Shown here piece after piece: positions 1-8,895 of a stretch of DNA of 64,000 nt. Positions within the stretch are counted from its first letter, which is position 1; each line of letters opens with the position of its first letter. The stretch is from Brachyspira hyodysenteriae ATCC 27164. Lineage in GTDB: Bacteria; Spirochaetota; Brachyspiria; Brachyspirales; Brachyspiraceae. The stretch covers positions 744,001 through 808,000 of the forward strand of contig NZ_CP015910.2 in assembly GCF_001676785.2 (NCBI RefSeq), given 5' to 3'. The position numbers and the translations under genes are program-made. Below the pieces are notes generated by a model. That model made no database searches. It was not told the DNA's origin and saw only the letters and a list, made by a program, of their open reading frames with translations.

Positions 1-232
1 CTTCTGATGATTTTTCTTCTACTTGCTTATAATCTTTGATTAAATATATATTGATTAAATTTTTATATAAAGCAAGTCCTGGAATAAAAAACAGCATAAA
101 TAAAATGAGCATAAGTACAAAAGTAAATTTATTTTCATAATATGAAATGCATGCTATATTTAAAAGTAAAAATAGTATGAGAAATACCATAGAAATAAAT
201 TTAAAAAATATTAAAACACGTTCATTTTTCAT
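1..232 (-). CDS. Small membrane protein, C-terminus cut by window edge
   Basis: The minus strand reads without a stop from an ATG at 232 to the window edge, giving 77 residues. Two hydrophobic stretches, at about residues 8-29 and 37-54, are separated by a short polar turn, and a charged lysine/glutamate-rich tail runs off the edge. This looks like a two-helix inner-membrane protein or the start of a larger one. There is no clear Shine-Dalgarno sequence before the ATG. I do not recognise a family, and the C-terminus is missing, so no function is proposed. Confidence 0.6.
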   Translation of the reverse strand, partial: MKNERVLIFFKFISMVFLILFLLLNIACISYYENKFTFVLMLILFMLFFIPGLALYKNLINIYLIKDYKQVEEKSSE

Positions 233-453
233 ATTAATTGTTTGTTTTGTACGATATAGATTATAACAAAAACATTATAGTTTGCAAATATTTTTTATAA
301 AATAATAAGTATAGATATTGCAAAAATTATACATACTTTATACAATATAGATATATTAGAAATGATTAAAATGTTTTTTAAATACTTTAATTTTACTTTT
401 GTTCTCGAGTGCATAACAGCGCTTAATTATATATTAAAAACGGAGGGGTTATT

Positions 454-918
454 ATGATATTAAAACCAATAAAAAGCGAATTTAATCAGGATTTTCATGA
501 TTCTATTTGGAAGGCAAAAAATTATATAAGAGATCATTATGATGAATTGAAAAAACTTCCTAATGGTAAGCATTTGCTAGACAAAGAAATTTGCGAAGGT
601 GCTTTTATCAATGTTACAGAATATGATAATAAAGATAATCCGCCTTGGGAATCACATTTAAAATATGTGGATGTTCAAATAATATTTGAAGGAGCTGAAG
701 ATTTTATAATAGCAAATACTTCTACATTGAAGCCTAAAAGTTATGATGAAGCTTCAGACTATCATGATTGGGAAGGAGAGGGAACTGTTCGTTTAACTTT
801 ATCACAAGGAGAGATTTTGATACTTCTTCCTTATGATGCTCATAGAGTAGGACTTCCTCCAAAATCAGGAAAAAATCATGTTAAAAAAGCTATAGTTAAA
901 GTTCCTTATAAAGGTTAA
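454..918 (+). CDS. YhcH/YjgK/YiaL (DUF386) family sugar enzyme
   Basis: A 154-residue protein of the YhcH/YjgK/YiaL family, which includes the beta subunit of evolved beta-galactosidase (EbgC) and the sialic-acid anomerase NanQ. These are single-domain cupin-like cytosolic proteins of about 150 residues, so the length fits. Visible family features are the central ExHxxYVDVQ-type segment (here ESHLKYVDVQ, about residues 66-75) and the late segment with ILLPYDAHRVGL (about residues 123-134), whose His/Asp residues normally bind metal. A strong ribosome site (GGAGGGG) lies just before the ATG. It stands alone, followed by a terminator. The exact sugar cannot be read from sequence; an amino sugar or sialic acid is a reasonable guess. 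Confidence 0.85.
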   Translation: MILKPIKSEFNQDFHDSIWKAKNYIRDHYDELKKLPNGKHLLDKEICEGAFINVTEYDNKDNPPWESHLKYVDVQIIFEGAEDFIIANTSTLKPKSYDEASDYHDWEGEGTVRLTLSQGEILILLPYDAHRVGLPPKSGKNHVKKAIVKVPYKG

Positions 919-942
919 TCTTTTAATCAATAATCATAAATA

Positions 943-978
943 AAGACTGATGCTTATTAATAAGTGTCAGTCTTTTTT
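943..978 (+). terminator. Rho-independent terminator after the YhcH-like gene
   Basis: A 16-bp inverted repeat (AAGACTGATGCTTATT against 959-974, with two G-T pairs) is followed directly by a T run. Confidence 0.9.
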
Positions 979-994
979 ATATCGTAAATTGATA

Positions 995-1023
995 TTGACA
1001 ATAATTAAAATATATTGTATGCT
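995..1023 (+). promoter_or_regulatory. Consensus sigma-70 promoter for the flavoprotein gene
   Basis: TTGACA at 995-1000 and TATGCT at 1018-1023 are separated by exactly 17 bp. Transcription would start near 1030, leaving an untranslated leader of about 140 nt before the gene at 1170. Confidence 0.8.
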
Positions 1024-1029
1024 ATATAT

Positions 1030-1158
1030 TAACAATAAGGTAGGGCTTATGTTAGTTCCTTAATATAAGATTTCCGATAAACTTCGATAAAACATTTTTT
1101 ATAATAAAATACGAAGACTGGCAGCCTATCCAGTAATTTTAATTTCAATAAAAAGGAG
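1030..1158 (+). other. Long, possibly structured 5' leader of the flavoprotein mRNA
   Basis: Between the promoter and the ribosome site the leader contains several possible pairings: GGTAGG (1038-1043) with CCTATC (1125-1130), CTTCG (1083-1087) with CGAAG (1112-1116), and a local hairpin ACTGG (1117-1121)/CCAGT (1130-1134). The first and last share nucleotide 1130 and cannot form together, as in a switch. I could not match it to any riboswitch class I know. It may simply be a long leader. Confidence 0.3.
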
Positions 1159-1169
1159 AATTATATTCT

Positions 1170-2120
1170 ATGAAAGTTATGGGAATAGTTGCCGGAAGAC
1201 ATAACGGAAACAGTGAAATTTTAGTTAAGCAGGCTTTAACAGCTGTAAAAGATGCAGGAGGAGAGGCAGTATTAATCAATTTGTTTGACTATAATATAAA
1301 GCCTTGTTCAGGATGCGAGTCATGTACAATAGGTATGGAAAAAGCTTTTAAAGAAGGAAAAGAATATAAAGGATGCATTTACAAAGAAAAAGATGATATG
1401 GATAAAATAGTAAATGTTATGAATCAATGTCAGGGTATAATAGTGGGATGTCCTACTTATGATTTGCTTCCTTCTTCATTATATTTAGCATTTGCTCAGA
1501 GGTTTTTAGCTTATGAATTATCGTTTAGAATAAAAATAGGACAAGTTAAAAAAGATCCGCATACAGTTGCAGGACTTATAGGGGTAGGCGGTTCTAAACA
1601 TGATTGGCAGACTATGAGTTTGGAAGGACTTTCTGCTACTATGTTTACTCAGTCTATTACTGTAGTAGATATGTATTTGGCTGAAAGTGTTGGAAGACCT
1701 GGAAATGTTTTGATACATAAGGATTATTTAGATAGAGCATACAAAATGGGTAAAAATATAGTTGAAGCGATTAATACTCCTGTAGAAGATAGAAAATGGC
1801 TTGGTGATCCTGATTTAGGTTTATGTCCTAGATGTCATTCTTCTTTAATATATCCAGGCGAAGAACATTGGGACGGAGTAAAATTTAATTTTGAATGTGC
1901 TGTATGCGGTGCAGGAGGCGATTTAGTTAAAAATGAAAGCGGAGAATATAAATTCGTACTTGCAGAAAACGGACTTATAAGGGACAGAAATATTAATGAA
2001 GCAAGAGCAGTGCATTTACAAGAAATAATGGAGACAAGAGATAATTTTATGTCTAAAAAGTCTGAAATAGAAGAAGAATATAAGAGATTTAGAGAAATGA
2101 AATTTGAGACTATAAAATAG
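1170..2120 (+). CDS. Iron-sulfur flavoprotein / flavodoxin-fold NAD(P)H-dependent oxidoreductase
   Basis: A 316-residue flavodoxin-fold protein of the NADPH-dependent FMN reductase/iron-sulfur flavoprotein group. The N-terminus (MKVMGIVAGRHNGNSE) is the phosphate-binding loop for FMN. CSGCESC, about residues 47-53, is the compact cysteine motif that in this family holds a [4Fe-4S] cluster. GCPTYDLLPSS (about residues 94-104) and GLIGVGGSKHDWQ (about 132-144) fit the flavin isoalloxazine loops. After residue 210 it carries an added zinc-ribbon-like pair of cysteine knuckles (CPRCHSS and CAVCG), which plain FMN reductases lack. AAAGGAG precedes the ATG. It is likely a soluble electron-transfer enzyme; the physiological partner is unknown. 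Confidence 0.85.
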   Translation: MKVMGIVAGRHNGNSEILVKQALTAVKDAGGEAVLINLFDYNIKPCSGCESCTIGMEKAFKEGKEYKGCIYKEKDDMDKIVNVMNQCQGIIVGCPTYDLLPSSLYLAFAQRFLAYELSFRIKIGQVKKDPHTVAGLIGVGGSKHDWQTMSLEGLSATMFTQSITVVDMYLAESVGRPGNVLIHKDYLDRAYKMGKNIVEAINTPVEDRKWLGDPDLGLCPRCHSSLIYPGEEHWDGVKFNFECAVCGAGGDLVKNESGEYKFVLAENGLIRDRNINEARAVHLQEIMETRDNFMSKKSEIEEEYKRFREMKFETIK

Positions 2121-2151
2121 CCGTTAATAAAACTTTTTCTATAAATAAAAC

Positions 2152-2197
2152 AGCACTATGATAATAATAATTATTATCATAGTGCTTTGTTTTTTTC
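2152..2197. terminator. Terminator shared by convergent genes
   Basis: A near-perfect inverted repeat of AGCACTATGATAATAA (2152-2186) is flanked by T-rich sequence on the right and A-rich sequence on the left. It sits between the flavoprotein gene and the converging hydA stop, so it can serve both strands. Confidence 0.85.
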
Positions 2198-2205
2198 TTT
2201 ATAAA

Positions 2206-3954
2206 TTATTTAGTATATTTTTCATTAGCTTCGTATTTAGTATGTAAGAAGTGATGAGCTCTTTCTCCTAGAGGTTTTCCTAAGAATTCATCATAAAGCT
2301 TTTTAAGATTTTCATTTTCATGAGAGCATCTATGTTTTACAGTATTTTTATCTTCATTGTATAAACCATCTGCTCTTTTTGTTCTTATTTCATTAGTAGG
2401 TCCATAAGGCTGACCGCCTCCTCCTACACATCCTCCAGGACAAGCCATAACTTCTATAAAGTTATAAGGAGGATTTTCTCCTTTTTCTTTAGCTGCTCTG
2501 ATTTCCTGCATTACAGGATCAACATTATTAAGTCCGTTTACAACAGCAACTTTTACTTCTTTATCTAATATTTTTATTGTAGCTTTTTTTACTCCTTCAA
2601 GCCCTCTTACTTCTTCAAAATCAACATTGTTAAGATTATTTCCTGCTATAATATTATAAGCAGTTCTTAAAGCAGCTTCCATAACACCGCCTGTTGCTCC
2701 GAATATAGTACCAGCTCCGGAATATTCTCCTAATATACTGTCTGATTCTTCAGGTTCAATTCCCGCAATATCTATACCATAGTGCTTTATCATTCTAGCA
2801 AATTCTCTTGTAGTAAGTACAACATCAACATCTTTGTATCCGCTTGAATACATAGTTTCATTTTTTCTAATTTCATTTTTCTTAGCTGTACAAGGCATAA
2901 TAGATACATTAAATATATTGAAAGGATCAACATGAGCTTTGTCAGAATAATAAGTTTTAGTCATAGGAGCAAGCATCATATGAGGAGATTTGGAAGTTGA
3001 TATATTATCTAGTAAATCAGGATAATATTCTTCTGCATATTTTACCCAAGCAGGGCAGCATGATGTAGTCATACAAACTGTACCATTACTCTCTGTAAAT
3101 CTTTTAACGAATTCATTTGCCTCTTCCATAATAGTTAAATCTGCACCGAAATTAGTGTCGAATATAGCATTGAATCCCATCAAACGCATAGCAGCATAAA
3201 TCTTACCAGTGATATTCTCTCCAGCTTTAAGTCCGAAATATTCTCCTAAAGCAACTCTCACAGCAGGAGCCATTTGAACTGTAACATAAGTATCAGCATC
3301 ATCTATAGCATCTTCAACTTCTTTAGTTTGGTCTTTTTCATATATAGCTGCAACTGGGCAGTGAGAAGCACATTGTCCGCAGTCTACACAAGGAGAATCT
3401 TTCAATGAAACCGCTCCAGGAGCAAAATAAGTATCAAATCCTCTATTAACAAATCCTAAAGCATGTACTTTCTGCATTTCCTGACAAACAACTACACATC
3501 TTCCGCATTTAATACATTTTTCAGGATTAAGTACTATACTTCCAGTAGAGTCATCTCTAGGGTGATTTTGTTTTATATTATCATATTTTGAATTCCTAAC
3601 ACCGAAATCAGCAGCAGCAGTCTGAAGTTCGCATTCTCCATTTCTTATACAGTTTAAACAATCATTAGGGTGTGCTGATAATACTAATTCCAATACCCCT
3701 TTTCTTACTGTGTTAATTTCAGAATCATGTGTTATTATATCCATTCCTTCTTCTACAAGCATAGAACATGATCTTACATATTTATTTCCTTGATTAGCCA
3801 ATTTTACAACGCATATTCCGCATGCTGAAGTAGGCGGTATATCAGGGTGATAGCATAAAGAAGGAATTTTTATACCTAATTTTTTAGCAGCTTTTAAAAT
3901 TGTAAGTCCTTCTTCAACTTCAATTTGTTTGCCATTTATTTTTATCTTTACCAT
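2206..3954 (-). CDS. hydA: [FeFe] hydrogenase catalytic subunit of an NADH-linked hydrogenase
   Basis: A 582-residue catalytic subunit that makes or uses H2 with electrons from NADH, in complex with HydB and HydC. The N-terminus is a [2Fe-2S] ferredoxin domain (C34, C45, C48, C63), then the His-Cys [4Fe-4S] site (H95, C99, C102, C108), then two [4Fe-4S] motifs (C147/150/153/157 and C189/192/195/199). The H-cluster domain shows all three signatures: TSCCPAW, MPCTAKKNE and EVMACPGGCVGGGGQP. The C-terminal small-subunit region is present. The cysteine set is complete, so it should be active once matured by HydEFG, which are not in the window. AAGGAG precedes the ATG. It is the last gene of hydCBA, 41 bp after hydB. 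Confidence 0.95.
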   Translation of the reverse strand: MVKIKINGKQIEVEEGLTILKAAKKLGIKIPSLCYHPDIPPTSACGICVVKLANQGNKYVRSCSMLVEEGMDIITHDSEINTVRKGVLELVLSAHPNDCLNCIRNGECELQTAAADFGVRNSKYDNIKQNHPRDDSTGSIVLNPEKCIKCGRCVVVCQEMQKVHALGFVNRGFDTYFAPGAVSLKDSPCVDCGQCASHCPVAAIYEKDQTKEVEDAIDDADTYVTVQMAPAVRVALGEYFGLKAGENITGKIYAAMRLMGFNAIFDTNFGADLTIMEEANEFVKRFTESNGTVCMTTSCCPAWVKYAEEYYPDLLDNISTSKSPHMMLAPMTKTYYSDKAHVDPFNIFNVSIMPCTAKKNEIRKNETMYSSGYKDVDVVLTTREFARMIKHYGIDIAGIEPEESDSILGEYSGAGTIFGATGGVMEAALRTAYNIIAGNNLNNVDFEEVRGLEGVKKATIKILDKEVKVAVVNGLNNVDPVMQEIRAAKEKGENPPYNFIEVMACPGGCVGGGGQPYGPTNEIRTKRADGLYNEDKNTVKHRCSHENENLKKLYDEFLGKPLGERAHHFLHTKYEANEKYTK

Positions 3955-3995
3955 AATTTTATACTCCTTTTTACTCTATAATCCGTAGCCAATTT

Positions 3996-5684
3996 TTAAT
4001 TTTTCTTTGGAACAGGAGGAGTAAATATTCCAGCTTTATACTCTTCCTCAAAATGTTTTAATGTGGACATTACAGGGTTAGCAGCTGTAGAGCCTAAAGC
4101 ACATAATGAAGCTTTTCTCATAGTTAAAGCAATATCTCTTAGTTTTTGTATATCATCTTCTTTAGCTCTTTTCTTAGTAAATTTTTCTAATATTTTTAGC
4201 ATCTGCATTCCGCCGACTCTGCAAGGTACGCATTTACCGCAGCTTTCATCAACACAGAATCCAAGATAGAATTTAGCAAAATCAACCATATTGCTGTCTT
4301 CATCAATAACTATCATACCTCCCGATCCCATCATAGAACCCAATTTAACTAGATTATCAAAATCTATACGAGTACCAAATAGAGATTCAGGTAATATACC
4401 TCCTGAAGGTCCGCCTGTCTGAACTCCTTTTACAAATTTATCATTAGGTATTCCACCTCCAATGTCGAATACTATTTCCCTAATAGTTGTTCCCATAGGT
4501 ACTTCAACGAGTCCTGATACATTGACATTACCAGTTAAAGCGAATACTTTAGTACCTGTTGAATTTTCTGTACCAATAGAAGCAAACCAATCTCCTCCAT
4601 TGTTTATGATAGCAGTTACATTTGCAAATGTTTCAACATTATTAATAACTGTAGGTTTTTCAAATAACCCTTTTATTGCTGGGAAAGGAGGTCTAGGTCT
4701 AGGAGTTCCTCTATTACCTTCTATAGAAGCTAAAAGTGCAGTTTCTTCACCGCATACAAAAGCCCCAGCTCCCAATCTTATATCTAAATCAAATGAGAAA
4801 TCACTTCCTAAAATTTTTTCTCCTAATAAACCATAATCATAAGCCTGCTTTAAAGCTATTCTTACCCTTTCAACAGCAAGTCCGTATTCAGCTCTAATAT
4901 ATAAATAACCTTTATTTGCTCCTATGGTATATCCTGCTATAGTCATAGCTTCTATTACAGAATGCGGATCTCCCTCAAGTATACTTCTATCCATATAAGC
5001 ACCAGGGTCTCCCTCATCAGCATTACATACTATGTATTTTTGATCTGATTTAACTTCTTTTGTGAAGCTCCATTTTTTCCAAGTAGGGAATCCGGCACCT
5101 CCGCGTCCTCTAAGTCCGGAAGTATGCATTTCATTAATTACATCATCAGGAGTCATTTCAAATAATACTTTAGATAAAGCTTTATATCCATCGTTTCCTA
5201 TATATTCATCTATATTTTCAGGATCTATCATACCGCAGTTCTTTAATACTATTCTTCTTTGCTTTTGATAGAAGTTAATTTCTTTAGAGAAGTCTCTATG
5301 TTCTCTTTGCTCTTTATATAATATTCTTAGCAATAATTCACCTTTCATTATATGTTTTTCTATTATATCCTGAGCATGTTCAGGTCCTACATGAGTATAA
5401 AAAACTCTTCCTGGCATAATTTTTACAACAGGTCCCTGACTGCAGAAACCGAAACAGCCTGTTTTTACAACTAATACTTCATCTGCAATGCCGTTTTTCT
5501 CTGCATATTCTCTTAATAATCTTACAATTTCATCACTTTTATTTGACTCGCATGCCGTACCTCCGCATACAAGTATATGATATTTATGAGTTGTAGAGGA
5601 TTCGGTACCTTTTCTTAGGCCTATCTCTTTGGCTTTATTAATTCTATATTCTTCTAGTTTTTTTCTATCTAATTTTTCTGCCAT
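3996..5684 (-). CDS. hydB: NADH-oxidising flavoprotein subunit of the hydrogenase (NuoF-like)
   Basis: A 562-residue NuoF/HndC-type subunit that accepts electrons from NADH. It begins with a thioredoxin-like [2Fe-2S] domain (C40, C45, C77, C81). The FMN/NADH domain follows, with GLRGRGGAGFPTWKKW for NADH binding and GAGAFVCGEETALL for FMN. The C-terminal [4Fe-4S] site is ESCGKCVPC plus the later cysteine in ASLCALG. Many HydB/HndC proteins of bifurcating hydrogenases are 30-60 residues longer and end with a two-cluster ferredoxin domain. Here the protein stops soon after the NuoF core and shows no such motifs. GGAG lies before the ATG. It follows hydC by 12 bp in the same operon. Confidence 0.93.
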   Translation of the reverse strand: MAEKLDRKKLEEYRINKAKEIGLRKGTESSTTHKYHILVCGGTACESNKSDEIVRLLREYAEKNGIADEVLVVKTGCFGFCSQGPVVKIMPGRVFYTHVGPEHAQDIIEKHIMKGELLLRILYKEQREHRDFSKEINFYQKQRRIVLKNCGMIDPENIDEYIGNDGYKALSKVLFEMTPDDVINEMHTSGLRGRGGAGFPTWKKWSFTKEVKSDQKYIVCNADEGDPGAYMDRSILEGDPHSVIEAMTIAGYTIGANKGYLYIRAEYGLAVERVRIALKQAYDYGLLGEKILGSDFSFDLDIRLGAGAFVCGEETALLASIEGNRGTPRPRPPFPAIKGLFEKPTVINNVETFANVTAIINNGGDWFASIGTENSTGTKVFALTGNVNVSGLVEVPMGTTIREIVFDIGGGIPNDKFVKGVQTGGPSGGILPESLFGTRIDFDNLVKLGSMMGSGGMIVIDEDSNMVDFAKFYLGFCVDESCGKCVPCRVGGMQMLKILEKFTKKRAKEDDIQKLRDIALTMRKASLCALGSTAANPVMSTLKHFEEEYKAGIFTPPVPKKN

Positions 5685-5696
5685 TTTTATACTCCA

Positions 5697-6203
5697 TTAA
5701 GATTTTTTCTCTTCTTCATTATTATTTTTTATAAATTTAGCTATATCATCAATAACTACTCTTCCTGAAACTTCTTCATTAAATGTAATTACAGGAGCCA
5801 AACCGCAGCAGCCTATACATCTAACCTCTTCTAACTTATATTTTCTATCAGCTGAATATTTCTGATCACCTTTTAGATTTAATTTTCTTTTAATTTCTTC
5901 CACTAACTGTCCGCCGCCTTTTAAATAGCATGCTGTACCCATACAAACTGCTATATTATTTTCAGCAGGCGGTTCTAGTGTGAAATAATTATAAAATGTA
6001 AGAATTTCATAAATTCTAGCTAGCGGTATATTTGTTTCTTCTGATACATATTTTGCAACATTTCTAGGAACATAACCGTAATGCTTTTGAATTCCATGAC
6101 AAATCATAATAAGATTCCCCTCAGCATCTTTCCATTTCGAAACCAACGATTTTATCTCATCAGCAATATCCTCTTGTGTTAATAGAGAAACATCTTCACT
6201 CAT
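5697..6203 (-). CDS. hydC: [2Fe-2S] thioredoxin-like subunit of the hydrogenase (NuoE-like)
   Basis: A 168-residue NuoE/HndA-type subunit. The four cluster ligands are seen in CMGTACYLKGG and EVRCIGCCGLAPV, the classic C-x4-C and C-x3-C pattern. The N-terminal helical part (YGYVP, then IPLARIYEILTFYNYF) is standard for NuoE. I place the start at the ATG at 6203, because GGAGG stands 7 bases upstream; an upstream in-frame start at 6239 would add twelve residues unlike the family. It is the first gene of hydCBA. The 266 bases upstream up to the next gene hold no ORF, and I could not pick out a convincing promoter or Rex-type operator there. Confidence 0.93.
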   Translation of the reverse strand: MSEDVSLLTQEDIADEIKSLVSKWKDAEGNLIMICHGIQKHYGYVPRNVAKYVSEETNIPLARIYEILTFYNYFTLEPPAENNIAVCMGTACYLKGGGQLVEEIKRKLNLKGDQKYSADRKYKLEEVRCIGCCGLAPVITFNEEVSGRVVIDDIAKFIKNNNEEEKKS

Positions 6204-6469
6204 TATATACCTCCATTTGTACAATAAAATTAAAACCATATGATTTCTAGTATAGGAAAAAATGTGTTTAAATTCAACAATATTATTACATATATATGAT
6301 TTTTTAATACATATTTATAAAAAATATGTTATATAATACTACTATCGGGTATTTTATTTGTTTATCGTTTTTTTTATTATGTATTTAATATACTTGTTTA
6401 TTTGTATAAGTATGATAATATATTATTGCTTTGGAACAATAAAAATATGTTTTTTATTACAGTATTTTA

Positions 6470-7354
6470 TTAATTTTGCCTTTTGCCTGAAGCATATTCA
6501 AGCATATTAATATCCAAAATTTCTCTATGTGGCTTGAGAAGAGATTTTTCATACTGACATTTCCATTGTACATTTTCAAATATACTTTGTATAGTATCGC
6601 CGCTTTTTATAATATCGCCTTTATCAAATATATAAGCTGCTATATTTAAAGCATGTGATATAACATCATTGGCATTCAAGTCATGGAAATGATATTGTAT
6701 ATCTGGTAAACCTATAGCATACATTCCTAAAGTGTCTACTATAATATCATTTGAATCCTGAACATTAAATAGTCTTATATTAACGCCTGAAAGCATAAAT
6801 CTGAAATCTTTAGGGTAGGTATTATTTAGTATTTGATCAGGCAAAAGAAGTTTACCGCTTTGTTCATTATATACGGCAACACAATTATCAAAAAGCTGTA
6901 ATGCTGTATAAAGCCAATTATTAAGTAGGGTTGTTCTATCTTTATAATCTAGTCCTGCAGCCAAAAAATCACTAAGCATTATTTCATAATTACAGTTTTT
7001 TATAAGTTCTTTAGGTTCTTTTATATCCCACATCTGACTATAATAATAGTCGTTTATAGTGGTATAATCGAATTCCATAGCACTAGGCATCAAAATTTGT
7101 GCTGGTACTTCCTTTTCATCTTTATATTTTACTTTTAAATCATTTATTGCTATACTGTAAATGCCATTATCTGATGATATTACTTCTATATCTTCATAAT
7201 ATTTTCTTATTTTCTGTTTAATTAATTCTATATTAGGCAATTCTGGTTTTTCTTCAAATAAAAGTTTATAGAAATATACATGTGAAAAATTGGCTTCATC
7301 ATGATTTACGCTTTTATGATTAGTATTCGGATTTACTTCTTTTTTATCTTTCAT
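6470..7354 (-). CDS. DUF4261 family protein
   Basis: A 294-residue soluble protein of the DUF4261 family. The recognisable core is the C-terminal segment with DTLGMYAIGLPDIQYHFHDL (about residues 207-226) followed by alternating Asn/Asp and a long helix. The N-terminal 20 residues are polar and low in complexity. No catalytic motif or signal peptide is visible, and the family has no known function that I can name. It is a single-gene unit: the next upstream gene is separated by a terminator at 7473-7508. Confidence 0.75.
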   Translation of the reverse strand: MKDKKEVNPNTNHKSVNHDEANFSHVYFYKLLFEEKPELPNIELIKQKIRKYYEDIEVISSDNGIYSIAINDLKVKYKDEKEVPAQILMPSAMEFDYTTINDYYYSQMWDIKEPKELIKNCNYEIMLSDFLAAGLDYKDRTTLLNNWLYTALQLFDNCVAVYNEQSGKLLLPDQILNNTYPKDFRFMLSGVNIRLFNVQDSNDIIVDTLGMYAIGLPDIQYHFHDLNANDVISHALNIAAYIFDKGDIIKSGDTIQSIFENVQWKCQYEKSLLKPHREILDINMLEYASGKRQN

Positions 7355-7472
7355 ATTTAAAAAACTCCTATAGCTATAAATATTACTATATTTTTTAATA
7401 AAAGCAATTTATATTATATAAGTTTTTATTATTTATATTGTTAAATACTAAAAATAAAAAATGATAAAATAA

Positions 7473-7508
7473 TAGCGATAATTTAGAATATATTCTAGTT
7501 TATCGCTA
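7473..7508 (-). terminator. Terminator after the outer-membrane protein gene
   Basis: TAGCGATAA (7473-7481) pairs with TTATCGCTA (7500-7508) around a perfect 14-bp inner palindrome (7484-7497). Read on the minus strand, the stem is followed by a T-rich stretch. Confidence 0.85.
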
Positions 7509-7529
7509 TAAATAATAAAAAATTATTAA

Positions 7530-8633
7530 TTATTGTTTTATAGGTACTAAATATGTAAAATCAAACTGCAAAGACTGATCATATCTCACTCCTATTTCAT
7601 TTTTTTCATTTAGGAATAATCCATTAACTAAGGCAATTCCTAATACTATACCATTGTCGAATACAAAGTCTTTCTTTAAGTTAAGTCCGAAATAGAAAGG
7701 AACTCTATAAAAAGGATCTCCTTCAACGCTTATAAATTTATGATTTTTATTTATATACCAGCCTGATACAAATATTATAGGCTCTATTTCAAACCAAGTC
7801 ATAACAGGTATTGTACCTCTTAAGAAAATTCCATGTCCGAATACTCCAGGTTCATTATCTCTGTCAGCGAGATTATATGAAGCCATATAAAGTATTGATA
7901 AGTAGTAACTATTAATACCTATAGCTCCTACATAGTTTTCTGTAATTGCCGGAGAACCTTCAACGAATGGATATTCATGTCCTCCATTATGCCAATAGTG
8001 TATACCTACATAAGGAGTTGCTATATCATGTGCAAAATCCATAGCATAAGTAACACCTACATCAAATCTTTCTCTATGTTTAGCATTATGCTGTATTTGC
8101 CAATTCATATATACTTCTCCCTTTCCTCCTTTAAACCATTCAAAAGAAGCACCGTATTCATAATAACCATGTGTGAAAGGTTCATTATATTTATATTCTT
8201 CAGGTCCTTTTGCTATTAATGTATTATCTGGAGTAGATCTTACAACAGGTGTCATATCCATTAAAGGATCTCTTATAGGTGAAGGAAGATTATGCCCGCC
8301 TGTCATAGTACCTATTCTTAGAGAAATATATTCATTTGATAATTGTGTTGTAACTACAGGAAATACTCTTATGCCTTGAGGAAATTCAAATGTAAATGGA
8401 AAAAATATTGAAGCTCCTACTCTCAAAGTGATAAGATCATTGAATTTTATATCAAAAGCTCCTTCTGTAAAATTTTCAAAGTATGTTAATGTTGTTCTTG
8501 TATCCTGCCATAATAAATTTTCACCGTTATATGCATAAGAACTTGAAAATAATCTGAAATCTACTTTTACATCAGCATATACATTTGATATGAATATCAT
8601 CAAGATAAAACAAAAAGAAAAGAAATGTTTCAT
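7530..8633 (-). CDS. Predicted outer-membrane beta-barrel protein
   Basis: A 367-residue secreted protein. The first 20 residues (MKHFFSFCFILMIFISNVYA) form a clear Sec signal peptide with cleavage after VYA and no lipobox. The mature part is rich in alternating aromatic/hydrophobic strands with Gly, Asn and Tyr turns (for example GYYEYGASFEWF and YSLRIGTMTGG-like segments) and ends in an amphipathic strand (LQFDFTYLV), as expected for a porin-type barrel. There is no homology I can name beyond that. It is probably surface exposed in a spirochaete outer membrane. Monocistronic, with its own terminator. Confidence 0.7.
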   Translation of the reverse strand: MKHFFSFCFILMIFISNVYADVKVDFRLFSSSYAYNGENLLWQDTRTTLTYFENFTEGAFDIKFNDLITLRVGASIFFPFTFEFPQGIRVFPVVTTQLSNEYISLRIGTMTGGHNLPSPIRDPLMDMTPVVRSTPDNTLIAKGPEEYKYNEPFTHGYYEYGASFEWFKGGKGEVYMNWQIQHNAKHRERFDVGVTYAMDFAHDIATPYVGIHYWHNGGHEYPFVEGSPAITENYVGAIGINSYYLSILYMASYNLADRDNEPGVFGHGIFLRGTIPVMTWFEIEPIIFVSGWYINKNHKFISVEGDPFYRVPFYFGLNLKKDFVFDNGIVLGIALVNGLFLNEKNEIGVRYDQSLQFDFTYLVPIKQ

Positions 8634-8742
8634 AAACTAACCCTTATTTTTAATGAAATATTATATTTAAATGAATTATATAATATGAAAGTTCATTATA
8701 ACATAGTTAACATAAAATTACAATTATGATAACTATCTTATT

Positions 8743-8798
8743 GCTTACGCAGAGAAAAATTTGGGGTGGGCGGGCGGCGTTCAGTGTTAATGCTTACG
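8743..8798. repeat. GC-rich intergenic repeat fragment between direct GCTTACG repeats
   Basis: A 24-base G-rich block (8761-8784, containing GGGGTGGGCGGGCGGCG) in otherwise AT-rich DNA is bracketed by GCTTACG at 8743-8749 and 8792-8798. Its complement resembles the ACGCCCACCC blocks near 33.49 kb, so it looks like a degenerate copy of a dispersed repeat. It lies just upstream of purH. Confidence 0.45.
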
Positions 8799-8895
8799 AT
8801 TAAATATTTTAGTTATTTAGAAAATAAATTACTCTTTACAATAACAAGTTTTATATTATAATTGATTCATTATTTTGATTAATGGGAGCTTTATA

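Noticed and set aside
1030-1158. FMN, THF, preQ1, purine, fluoride or c-di-GMP riboswitch in the flavoprotein leader
   Set aside because: The conserved words of those classes are absent.
4462-4836. 124-codon plus-strand ORF opposite hydB
   Set aside because: Lies wholly inside a certain gene on the other strand; composition is that of a reverse-frame shadow.
6204-6469. Rex-type operator upstream of hydC
   Set aside because: No TTGTGA-N6-TCACAA-like palindrome was found in the gap.
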